Source: Methanosarcina barkeri MS
GTDB taxonomy: Archaea > Halobacteriota > Methanosarcinia > Methanosarcinales > Methanosarcinaceae
Assembly (NCBI RefSeq): GCF_000970025.1
Contig: NZ_CP009528.1
Span: 558,001-622,000, forward strand
Direction of reading: 5' to 3'
Length of the DNA stretch: 64,000 nt
This document shows, one piece after another, positions 37,980 through 46,417 of this stretch. A program made the translations under genes and the position numbers. The notes under the pieces were generated by a model, which saw only the letters and a program-made list of their open reading frames with translations, ran no database searches and was not told the DNA's origin. How positions within the stretch are numbered: the stretch's first letter is position 1; every line of letters starts with the position of its first letter.

Positions 37980-38885
37980 ATGATTTCGTGTTCTGCCCCC
38001 GGGAAAATTTATCTTTTCGGAGAACATGCGGTTGTCTACGGAGAAACCGCAATAGGATGTGCAATTGAATTAAGGACCCGTGTGCGGGTGGAATTATGTG
38101 ACTCTATAATAATTCAGTCGGAAATTGGCCGAACAGGGATTGATTTTGAAAAACATCCTTATATCTCCGCAGCCATTGAGAAAATGAGAGAACTCGTACC
38201 AATAGATGGTGTTCATCTGAAAGTTGATTCTGAGATTCCTGTGGGCTCGGGACTCAGTTCATCTGCCGCTGTTACGATTGCAAGTATAGGTGCGCTCAAT
38301 AAAATGTTTGGCTGTGGCCTCTCTCTCGAAGAAATCGCTAAAATGGGGCATGAAATCGAAATTCAGGTACAAGGAGCCGCAAGTCCTACTGACACTTATG
38401 TTTCTACATTCGGAGGGGTTGTGACCATTCCCGATAGGAGAAAGCTGAAGACGCCCGATTGCGGAATTGTTATCGGGGATACAGGAGTTTTCGCTTCTAC
38501 AAAAGAGCTTGTAACAAATGTGAGAAAACTCCGTGAAAGTTATCCACATCTTATAGAGCCTCTGATGGTTGTCATTGGAAGAATTTCCAAGACCGCAGAA
38601 CCCTTTTTCCAGGCAGGAGATTACTCTTCAATTGGCAAACTTATGAATGTGAACCAGGGTATTCTGGACGCACTTGGCGTAAATACTTTTGAGCTCTCCA
38701 AATTAATATACTCCTCTCGGGGAGCTGGAGCTTTCGGAGCAAAGAGTACAGGAGGTGGAGGTGGGGGATGTATGGTTGCCCTTACAGCACCTGACAAATG
38801 TACACAGGTTGCTGAAGCCATTACAGGTGCAGGGGGCAAAGCAATCATAACAAAACCCACGGAACAGGGCTTAAGGTTAGAATGA
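37980..38885 (+). CDS. mvk: Mevalonate kinase
   Basis: 301 residues, GHMP kinase: N-terminal APGKIYLFGEHAVVYGETAI, ATP loop PVGSGLSSSAAVTIAS and C-terminal GAGAFGAKSTGGGGGGC. Phosphorylates mevalonate for isoprenoid (ether lipid) synthesis. GAGGAGTAAT precedes the ATG. It begins a run with ipk and fni. Confidence 0.96.
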   Translation: MISCSAPGKIYLFGEHAVVYGETAIGCAIELRTRVRVELCDSIIIQSEIGRTGIDFEKHPYISAAIEKMRELVPIDGVHLKVDSEIPVGSGLSSSAAVTIASIGALNKMFGCGLSLEEIAKMGHEIEIQVQGAASPTDTYVSTFGGVVTIPDRRKLKTPDCGIVIGDTGVFASTKELVTNVRKLRESYPHLIEPLMVVIGRISKTAEPFFQAGDYSSIGKLMNVNQGILDALGVNTFELSKLIYSSRGAGAFGAKSTGGGGGGCMVALTAPDKCTQVAEAITGAGGKAIITKPTEQGLRLE

Positions 38886-38981
38886 ATAACTCAAACTTTG
38901 AGCTCTTGGAGTCTTATTTCATAATTTCGCGTTATTCATAAAGGAAGCTGAAAATTTTAAAAAGGTATTAAGTGATATTGC

Positions 38982-39764
38982 ATGAATGTCTCAACCGAAC
39001 CTGTTATCCTGAAACTTGGGGGCAGTGTCATTACTGACAAAGCTGCAGATCAAGGGGTTGTAAGAGAGGATGCCCTCCTGAGAATTGCAAAAGAAGTTTC
39101 CGAATACAGGGGAAAAATGATTATTGTACACGGTGCAGGTTCTTTTGGGCACACCTATGCTAAAAAATATGGGCTTGGCAGGGTTTTTGATCCTGAAGGA
39201 GCAATTGTAACACATGAGTCTGTCAAGAAACTTGCATCCAGAGTGGTAGATGCTTTAAATGATTACGGAGTCCGGGCTATAGCCGTACATCCTATGTGCT
39301 GTACGGTTTGCAGAAACGGGCGAATTGAGAGTATGTACCTTGATAACATAAGGCTCATGCTCGAAAATGGGCTTGTCCCGGTGCTGCACGGAGATGTTGT
39401 TATGGATCTTGAGCTCAAAGCGTGTGTGCTCTCAGGAGACCAGATAGTCCCTTATCTTGCAAAAGAACTCAAGATTACTCGGCTCGGGTTAGGCTCGGCA
39501 GAGGATGGAGTGCTTGATAACAACGGAAAAACCGTACCTGAGATCACCCCAAAAACTTTTGAATATTTCAAGCGTTATATAAAGGGGTCGGGAAGTACCG
39601 ATGTTACGGGCGGGATGCTCGGGAAGGTGCAGGAACTTCTGGAACTTAGCAAAACGTCTTGTATTACATCATATATATTCAATGCCAGGAAAGAGGATAA
39701 TATATATCGGTTCTTAAACGGAGAATCTATGGGAACCACAATCAGTCCGGACAAAAGGGTATGA
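38982..39764 (+). CDS. ipk: Isopentenyl phosphate kinase
   Basis: 260 residues of the amino-acid-kinase fold: VILKLGGSVITDKAA at the start and MIIVHGAGSFGHTYAKKYGL, whose His is the conserved IPK catalytic position. Makes IPP from isopentenyl phosphate in the archaeal mevalonate route. Its stop is 3 bp before the fni start. Confidence 0.95.
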   Translation: MNVSTEPVILKLGGSVITDKAADQGVVREDALLRIAKEVSEYRGKMIIVHGAGSFGHTYAKKYGLGRVFDPEGAIVTHESVKKLASRVVDALNDYGVRAIAVHPMCCTVCRNGRIESMYLDNIRLMLENGLVPVLHGDVVMDLELKACVLSGDQIVPYLAKELKITRLGLGSAEDGVLDNNGKTVPEITPKTFEYFKRYIKGSGSTDVTGGMLGKVQELLELSKTSCITSYIFNARKEDNIYRFLNGESMGTTISPDKRV

Positions 39765-39767
39765 AGT

Positions 39768-40865
39768 ATGATTAGCACGACCTCACAGCGAAAGATCGAA
39801 CATCTGAAATTGTGTGCTGAAAGCCCGGTTGAATCCCGAAAAGTCAGTGCGGGCTTTGAGGATGTGACCTTGATCCACAGGGCGCTTCCGGAACTCGATA
39901 TGGATAAATTGAACCTGTCTATAGACTTTCTTGGAAAACGCCTGCAAGCTCCTTTTCTGATCGCTTCGATTACTGGAGGTCACCCTGGCACTACTTCTGT
40001 AAATGCTGCACTTGCCGCTGCGGCTGAAGAGCTGGGTGTAGGAATGGGAGTTGGAAGCCAGAGAGCTGCAATTGATGACCCTTCCCAGGAAGAGTCTTTC
40101 AGGGTCATCAGGGAAGAAGCTCCGAATGCTTTTATATACGGAAATGTGGGCGCTGCTCAGATTCGCCAGTATGGAATTGATGGACTTGAAAAACTCATAG
40201 AAATGATCGACGCCGACGCCCTTGCCATTCACCTTAATTTCTTACAGGAAGCCATCCAGCCAGAAGGGGATAGGGATGCCACTGGCTGTCTTGACATGAT
40301 AAAAGAAATCTGCTCCGTACTGAGCAAGCCAGTAATTATTAAAGAAACAGGAGCCGGGATCTCAAGGGAAGATGCAATTCTCCTCCAGAAAGCAGGCGTG
40401 TCTGCAATTGATGTAGGAGGTGTGGGAGGCACAAGTTGGGCAGGCGTTGAGGTATACCGAGCCAGAAAAAGTGAAGATTATGCCTCCGAACACCTTGGGG
40501 AACTTTTCTGGGACTTTGGAATTCCCACGGTTGCCAGCATTATAGAGTCTAGGGTTTCCCTTCCAATTATCGCAACCGGTGGAATCAGGACAGGGGTTGA
40601 TATCGCAAAATCCATTGCTCTTGGAGCCAGTGCGGCAAGTGCAGCCCTGCCTTTTGTAGGTCCTGCTCTTGAAGGGAAAGAAGCGGTTGTCAGAGTCCTT
40701 TCTCGCATGCTGGATGAATTCAGGATTGCGATGTTTCTCTGCGGTTGTGCAAACATACAGGACATGCGTAACGCACCTGTGGTTGTTACTGGCTGGACTC
40801 TTGAATATTTGGGGCAGCGTGGCTTTAACGTAAAAGACTATGCCGTAGCGGGAGACTCGTTCTGA
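39768..40865 (+). CDS. fni: Type 2 isopentenyl-diphosphate isomerase
   Basis: 365 residues; FMN- and NAD(P)H-dependent TIM barrel interconverting IPP and DMAPP. Signatures: FLIASITGGHPGTTSVNAAL, HLNFLQEAIQPEGDRD, ETGAGISREDAILL, VGGVGGTSWAGVE and ATGGIRTGVDIAKSIALGAS. Directly downstream of ipk, so likely co-transcribed. Confidence 0.96.
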   Translation: MISTTSQRKIEHLKLCAESPVESRKVSAGFEDVTLIHRALPELDMDKLNLSIDFLGKRLQAPFLIASITGGHPGTTSVNAALAAAAEELGVGMGVGSQRAAIDDPSQEESFRVIREEAPNAFIYGNVGAAQIRQYGIDGLEKLIEMIDADALAIHLNFLQEAIQPEGDRDATGCLDMIKEICSVLSKPVIIKETGAGISREDAILLQKAGVSAIDVGGVGGTSWAGVEVYRARKSEDYASEHLGELFWDFGIPTVASIIESRVSLPIIATGGIRTGVDIAKSIALGASAASAALPFVGPALEGKEAVVRVLSRMLDEFRIAMFLCGCANIQDMRNAPVVVTGWTLEYLGQRGFNVKDYAVAGDSF

Positions 40866-42196
40866 ACCCTGGCGCAGAATTTGGTTTACTTGTATTGTAA
40901 ATATTAAAACCCGATCTGTATTAATATTCGGATTATATCGGTAAAATATAATAGCCGTTATGTTAATTAGAAGGGTCGTTCTACAACAATATTTATACAT
41001 AATATGAAAGTAATGTTCGGGAATAGATCGTTAATATGAATAAGTGGTCTGCATTCCGAATCCTGGAAAACTGACTTGGACTATACGGACAGGCATAGGA
41101 TTCATCTGAATTATCTGGAGTTAATAGCAATACATTAGATCTGCTTCAGGTTCATAAATTGCCAGAATATTATTGCTGTAAAATCGATGAAGTTCAGAAG
41201 TCCGTTTCATAAAAATACCTTAAAGGCGATGAAACTAAGAGTTAGTTTCATAGAATTATTGTAAAATCAATTACACTAAAGAGTTCTTTCACAGTTATTC
41301 AGGCTGAAATTACTTAGTATGAAGGAATTTCGTTACAGAAATAGAATTATTATGATAATTGTAAACTCAGGGATTTTCTGGTGAAGGTTAGAATCACCTG
41401 ATAAGGTTATCATGATATAATTATCCAGATGAGAATGGTTTGATGAGAAACAGCTGGGATAGAATTAAAATAAATTAAAAGAAGCTAAAATATATTATAG
41501 TAAATTATAATAAGTCAGAATAAATCAGTATAAGCCAGAATAAATTCAGAGTGGATTGAATAAAACCAGGAATTTATTAGAGAAACCAGAATAAACCAGA
41601 AAACCAGATATAAAAACGCCCCAATAATAAAACCAGGAATAAAAAAGCCCTAATTATAACAAAGCAGGTTGCTGAATAAGCTCTAGAAAAATCAGCTAGA
41701 ATAGAAAGGCGGATGTTTTCAAAGCATTTTAAAGGCGGAAATTTAACTTTACAGGATTGATTGAAAATCAGGTTCTAAAAAATACTGGCCAGTAAAAGAA
41801 GAGCACGTAAAGGCTCCTGGTAATTGAAATAATAGCAGATTTTGTTTGATCTGGAAAGGTAGAATCCTTTAAAAAAATGTGTATATAAAGAGAAGAGTAT
41901 CTAAAGGCAGTTCTGGGGCAATTCTGGAGCGTGCTTGGCAAACATTTGAGTATCTGTATATAAACAGATATATTAAAGTAGAATTCTTCTGCAAGAGATG
42001 TAGCCTGATTCGTCTCATCGGGAGTGGAGTTATTCCTGCAACAGGGCTGGGTATGGTTGCTCTAAGGCTAATTCTGTGTTAGGCTCTAACTATGCTGTAC
42101 CATTCACATCGCAGCTATCATTTTAAGGTTATCACCTGATCCGTTTTTTAAGGATTGGGGTTCACAAGGATAAAAAAATAAATAAGAGGTAAAAAT
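40866..42196. other. 1.3-kb intergenic region with degenerate repeats
   Basis: No supported gene. Around 41500-41620 there are loose repeats of CCAGAATAAA/AAACCAGAAT. Short plus-strand frames (e.g. 41879-42082) lack translation signals. The end holds the promoter of the RNase J gene, with GAGGTAAAAAT before its start. A leader RNA or small RNA could be hidden here but I cannot show one. Confidence 0.45.
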
Positions 42197-43540
42197 ATGA
42201 CTGAAATAGGAATTGTTGCAGTTGGCGGTTACAATGAGATGGGCCGTAACATGACTGCAGTTATTGTAGGTGAAGATATAATCATTCTGGATATGGGGCT
42301 TCGTCTTGATAGGGTTCAGATCCATGAGGATGTTGAAATTGATAAAATGCATTCTCTCGAACTTATTGAGATGGGAGCAATTCCTGATGATACTATTATG
42401 AAAGAAATCAATGGAACTGTCCGGGCAATTGTCTGTACTCACGGGCACCTTGACCATATAGGTGCAATTCCGAAACTTGCTCATAGGTATAATGCCCCAA
42501 TTATCTCTACGCCCTATACAACGGCTCTTATCAAGCAGCAGATCGAGGCCGAACGCAAGTTTGAGGTTTGCAACAGGGTTATTCCATTGAATGCGGGCGG
42601 AACTTACCAGGTTACGGAAGATATTTCCATTGAGTTCATCAACGTCCAGCATAGTATTATTGATTGTGTGCTTGCAGCAGTTCACACTCCAATTGGAGCG
42701 GTCCTTTATGCCTGCGACTTTAAGCTGGACCGCACTCCTACAATGGGTAAAGCTCCTGACTTCGAGCGCCTTAAAAGCCTCGGGAAAGAAGGAGTTGTTG
42801 CAATGATTGTAGAGAGCACGAATGCCGGACGTTCAGGTAAAACTCCGTCGGAACAGATCGCAAAGGATATGGTTAGGGATGTACTGCTTGGAACAGAAGA
42901 GTCAGATGTAGGAATGATTATTACTACCTTTGCCTCCCATATTCCCAGACTAAAAGCAATTATTGAAGCTGCTGGGGAAATGGGCAGGATTCCTGTGCTT
43001 CTGGGGCGTTCAATGGAACGCTATGTTGGGGCTGCTAAAGATCTTGGCTATCTGGAACTGCCTTCCAATGTCGAGATGCACGGCCAGAGGAAGGATGTAG
43101 ATAGAGCTCTCAAACGCATTATCCAGGATGGAAAGAACAAGTACCTCCCAATTGTTACCGGGCACCAGGGAGAGCCAGGATCTATCCTTGTACGCATTGC
43201 AAACGGGGAAACCCCATATGTAATTGAGCCAGGAGATAAGGTTATCTTCTCTGCAAATGTGATTCCGAGTCCTATGACTCAGGCTAACCGCTATGCCCTT
43301 GAGACCAAGCTCAAGATGCGGGGCGCTAGGATTTATGACAATGTACATGTATCAGGGCATGCATATAGAGAAGACCACTGGGAACTCCTGCGTATGGTGA
43401 ATCCTGAACATGTAATCCCTGCCCATGGAGACATGGAGATGCACGGACACTACATCGAGATGGCGGAAGATGCCGGGTATGTACTTGGAGACACAGTACA
43501 CCTTCTCAGAAACGGTGAAGTGTTATATATAGAAGAATAA
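42197..43540 (+). CDS. Archaeal RNase J (beta-CASP exoribonuclease)
   Basis: 447 residues. Metallo-beta-lactamase motif CTHGHLDHIGAIP (HxHxDH) near residue 78, further ligand region ACDFKLDRTP, and beta-CASP motifs including VTGHQGEPGSIL and the C-terminal HVSGHAYREDHWELLRMVNP then HVIPAHGDMEMH. Euryarchaeal 5'-3' exoribonuclease in RNA turnover. Conserved neighbour of the GGPP synthase gene, 35 bp downstream. Confidence 0.95.
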   Translation: MTEIGIVAVGGYNEMGRNMTAVIVGEDIIILDMGLRLDRVQIHEDVEIDKMHSLELIEMGAIPDDTIMKEINGTVRAIVCTHGHLDHIGAIPKLAHRYNAPIISTPYTTALIKQQIEAERKFEVCNRVIPLNAGGTYQVTEDISIEFINVQHSIIDCVLAAVHTPIGAVLYACDFKLDRTPTMGKAPDFERLKSLGKEGVVAMIVESTNAGRSGKTPSEQIAKDMVRDVLLGTEESDVGMIITTFASHIPRLKAIIEAAGEMGRIPVLLGRSMERYVGAAKDLGYLELPSNVEMHGQRKDVDRALKRIIQDGKNKYLPIVTGHQGEPGSILVRIANGETPYVIEPGDKVIFSANVIPSPMTQANRYALETKLKMRGARIYDNVHVSGHAYREDHWELLRMVNPEHVIPAHGDMEMHGHYIEMAEDAGYVLGDTVHLLRNGEVLYIEE

Positions 43541-43575
43541 CTGTATAAGAAATCATTCCGTACCTCGTGATATTT

Positions 43576-44541
43576 ATGACGTTAGTTGATGAGATCAAAA
43601 AAAGAAGTGTCCACGTTGACGCCGCAATTGACGAACTGCTTCCGGTAGTCCGTCCAGAGGAGCTATATAAAGCCTCTCGCTACCTGGTAGATTCAGGAGG
43701 AAAACGCCTCCGCCCCGCAGTTCTTATTCTGGCAGCCGAAGCTACAGGCTCGGAACTCAAGTCTGTCTTACCTGCAGCGGTGGCCGTGGAACTTGTACAT
43801 AATTTCACTCTGATCCATGACGACATAATGGATAAGGATGAGTTACGCAGAGGGAAGCCTGCAGTTCACATGATATGGGGTGAAGCCGGAGCAATCCTTG
43901 CAGGTGACACTCTTTATTCTAAAGCTTTCGAGATCCTGTCTAAAGTTGAAAACGAGCCTGCAAGGATTTTGAAATGTATGGATGTTCTTTCAAAAACCTG
44001 TACAGAAATCTGCGAGGGCCAGTGGCTTGATATGGATTTTGAAAAGAGGGAAAAGGTTAGTAAAGCTGAATATATTGAGATGGTGGAAAAAAAGACCTCT
44101 GTCCTTTATGCAGCTGCAGCCAAGATCGGGGCTCTTCTTGGAGGAGCTTCTGATGAGATTGCTGAAGCCTTATCTGAATATGGGCGCTTTATAGGGATTG
44201 GGTTCCAGATGTATGACGATGTTCTGGATATGGTCACCCCAGAGGAAGTGCTCGGTAAGGTAAGAGGTAGCGACCTTATGGAAGGGAAACATACTCTTAT
44301 TGTAATCGATGCTTTCGAAAAAGGTGTGAAACTGGACATTTTCGGAAAAGGGGAAGCAACTCAGGAAGAAACTGACGAAGCCGTCCGGATTTTAACCGAA
44401 TGCGGATCAATTGATTATGTAAAGGACCTTGCAATTTCATATATCAATGAAGGCAAAGCAAAACTGGACGCTCTGTGTGACTGTCCGGAAAAGGAGCTTC
44501 TCCTTCAGATTGCCGATTATATGATCTCAAGGAACTACTGA
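43576..44541 (+). CDS. idsA: Geranylgeranyl diphosphate synthase (prenyltransferase)
   Basis: 321 residues, start MTLVDEIKKRSVHVDAAIDE. First aspartate-rich motif in LIHDDIMDKDELRRGKP and second in QMYDDVLDMV. Builds C15/C20 diphosphates for archaeol. The start is chosen at the ATG (43576) with GTGAT upstream; an in-frame GTG three codons earlier overlaps it. Ends the isoprenoid cluster. Confidence 0.94.
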   Translation: MTLVDEIKKRSVHVDAAIDELLPVVRPEELYKASRYLVDSGGKRLRPAVLILAAEATGSELKSVLPAAVAVELVHNFTLIHDDIMDKDELRRGKPAVHMIWGEAGAILAGDTLYSKAFEILSKVENEPARILKCMDVLSKTCTEICEGQWLDMDFEKREKVSKAEYIEMVEKKTSVLYAAAAKIGALLGGASDEIAEALSEYGRFIGIGFQMYDDVLDMVTPEEVLGKVRGSDLMEGKHTLIVIDAFEKGVKLDIFGKGEATQEETDEAVRILTECGSIDYVKDLAISYINEGKAKLDALCDCPEKELLLQIADYMISRNY

Positions 44542-45385
44542 AAGTCGCTCAAACGACAGGAGACGCAGGAAAGGTTGTGGCTAATTGAGGCCGCAATAAC
44601 CTGTATTTTTCATAAATTTTTTATTGACAACCTCATTCCAGAACTAATTTCACGTTTAAAATCGTAAAGTTTAAAACTATTTTTTATAATCTGAAATGAT
44701 CAACTATTCGAAATGCAGAATTATTTAGAGAAGCAACATTGAGCTTTAGGACTAGTTATTATAAACGTGAAACATTAAAGCCAAATTTTAGACATATAAC
44801 GACTTAATGTTACTGTTTTTCAGTTCAAGTACCTAAGTCCTACTGAGAAACTATCTCATTTTAGTATGTAAGTTCTACTTAGAAAAGGCTATGCTGGACT
44901 TGAAATCTTTTACGTCAAACAATTTTTTGCTTGAATGCAATTTTTGATATGATTTATTTAATATAATTTATGCTATTATTATGTGATGGAGTTGGGGAGT
45001 ATAACTGGGAGATCATCAAAATGAAAAGAATTTCCTGGAGGTTGCTGATTCTTCTTCGAATCAATGGTGCTTGGGGGAGCATAAATTCGGAGAAACTGTA
45101 TTGGGGGATACAGTAGATACAGCGCCTCTGGGCTTCTTCTTGCATCACATATTTAATAGATTCTTGATCAAATTTAGGAGAGTTTTTATCAAAAAATTTC
45201 TTATTTTATAGAGCCTGTGTATATCCATTTTTTAGAGCCTCTAAAATTAATTTTAATATCTTATATGTTTTTTAATCTATTTTTATCTCAAAAGCGTAAG
45301 TTATTTATATAATAAAGAGGAAATAGGATTCCGTATTCCTTTACAGGAAAAAGGGAATAAAACTAGAATAAAGGAGAACCAGTCA
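44542..45385. other. AT-rich intergenic region
   Basis: No supported gene. Near 44801-44880 are repeated CTAAGTCCTACT / GTAAGTTCTACT motifs resembling the ends of the small IS-related element at 22941; possibly a decayed copy. The remainder is AT-rich, with a promoter likely just before 45386. Confidence 0.4.
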
Positions 45386-45550
45386 ATGAATAAAATAACA
45401 GAGAAGAAGCTTTCAAAGCAAATTTCACAAGGATCTTTGTTTGGGAATGGGATGCTTTTAACCTCTGAAGAACTTTATGAAAGATGTTGGGGCCATTCAT
45501 ACAATATTCATCTAAAATTAAAAACAAATTGGAAAAAAGGAACATGTTAA
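45386..45550 (+). CDS. Hypothetical 54-residue protein
   Basis: MNKITEKKLSKQISQGSLFG ... ends NWKKGTC. It has a good ribosome site (AAAGGAGAACC, 8 bp before the ATG) and a TATA-like run near 45305-45315 (TATATAATAAA). No family recognised; contains SEELYERCWG and no membrane segment. Short, but signals are better than for most spurious frames here. Confidence 0.45.
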   Translation: MNKITEKKLSKQISQGSLFGNGMLLTSEELYERCWGHSYNIHLKLKTNWKKGTC

Positions 45551-45638
45551 AAATTTATAACTAAATAAACTTTAGACAACCTCTCGAAAGTTATCCACAT
45601 ATGAATAAAAATCAACTTGAAAATAGCGAAAACACAAA

Positions 45639-45719
45639 ATGGGGTATAAAATGGAATACGAACTCGAAGAAGTAGAAAGAGATTACATCATGTTTAGAAA
45701 AGAAATGGGAGAAGAATAA
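45639..45719 (+). CDS. Possible 26-residue peptide
   Basis: MGYKMEYELEEVERDYIMFR then KEMGEE; highly charged, helix-forming. An internal Met (45651) is an alternative start. Only a weak ribosome site. Included as a candidate because it follows the 54-residue ORF in the same direction. Confidence 0.2.
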   Translation: MGYKMEYELEEVERDYIMFRKEMGEE

Positions 45720-45763
45720 ACATAGAAGGAGTAAACTAGCCTTTCAATAGTCTACAAATATAT

Positions 45764-45899
45764 CAGACCACCTCCGATAAACAATATCAGATAACCTCCA
45801 ACAAACATATCAGATAACCTTCCAACAAACATATCAGACTACCTCCGATAAACAATATCAGATAACCTCCAACAAACATATCAGACCACCTCCATAAAT
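45764..45899. repeat. 23/24-bp tandem repeat, 5-6 copies
   Basis: Copies start at 45764, 45788, 45811, 45835, 45859 and 45882. Two unit types alternate: CAGACYACCTCCGATAAACA... (24 bp) and CAGATAACCTCCAACAAACA... (23-24 bp), a higher-order pattern of type A-B-B-A-B-A'. No spacers, so not CRISPR. Confidence 0.9.
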
Positions 45900-45925
45900 A
45901 TCTAAAAAATTAAACAAATGCGTAA

Positions 45926-45996
45926 ACTCATCACAAAACTTGAAAATCATTCAAAATTCAAGACTTAAAGAACCAATTTTGAGTTTTGTGATGAAC
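45926..45996. repeat. Inverted-repeat (MITE-like) element
   Basis: TCATCACAAAACT (45928-45940) is perfectly inverted at AGTTTTGTGATGA (45982-45994). The inner part (ATTCAAAATTCAAGACTTAA and CCAATTTTGAGTTTTG) resembles 53313-53367, a second degenerate copy downstream of the pilin gene. It can fold into one long hairpin. Confidence 0.65.
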
Positions 45997-46029
45997 TAAA
46001 CTAAAATAAAAATTCAAGAGGTATTATTC

Positions 46030-46170
46030 ATGAAACATTTAAAAATATGTCCAAAATGCCATGCTAAACTGAAACTACGTTCCGATGGCGAGATCCAATA
46101 CTGTAGTGTTTGTAAGTACTGGACAAAAGTAGGTACTGCAAGGCTCGATTCAATAATGATTTTTGGATGA
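46030..46170 (+). CDS. 46-residue double zinc-knuckle protein
   Basis: MKHLKICPKCHAKLKLRSDG then EIQYCSVCKYWTKVGTARLD. Two CxxC knuckles (CPKC and CSVC) 17 residues apart form a complete zinc ribbon. GAGGT lies 8-9 bp before the ATG. Monocistronic, downstream of the inverted-repeat element and convergent with ppdK. A DNA/RNA- or protein-binding mini-protein is likely; function unknown. Confidence 0.7.
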   Translation: MKHLKICPKCHAKLKLRSDGEIQYCSVCKYWTKVGTARLDSIMIFG

Positions 46171-46417
46171 GGAGTCTGCATGAAGCTCGATGTAAAATAA
46201 CAGCATTAACCCTCAAAAAAGGGTTACATTATTATATTTTTAAGGAAATGCCTTTAAGAATCAGGATTTTCATACAAGATTTCAGACATAATAGACTCTT
46301 TAGAATAAATAAACATAGTTAAAGTTTTCAAACTAATTTACAAAAAAGTTTACAAAAAAAGAATATAAGCAGGATAAATCCTGCCTCTTTTTAATGAAGT
46401 TTTTAACTTCAAAAACT

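Noticed and set aside
41879-42082. 67-residue plus-strand ORF before RNase J
   Set aside because: No ribosome site or recognisable pattern; AT-rich intergenic sequence.
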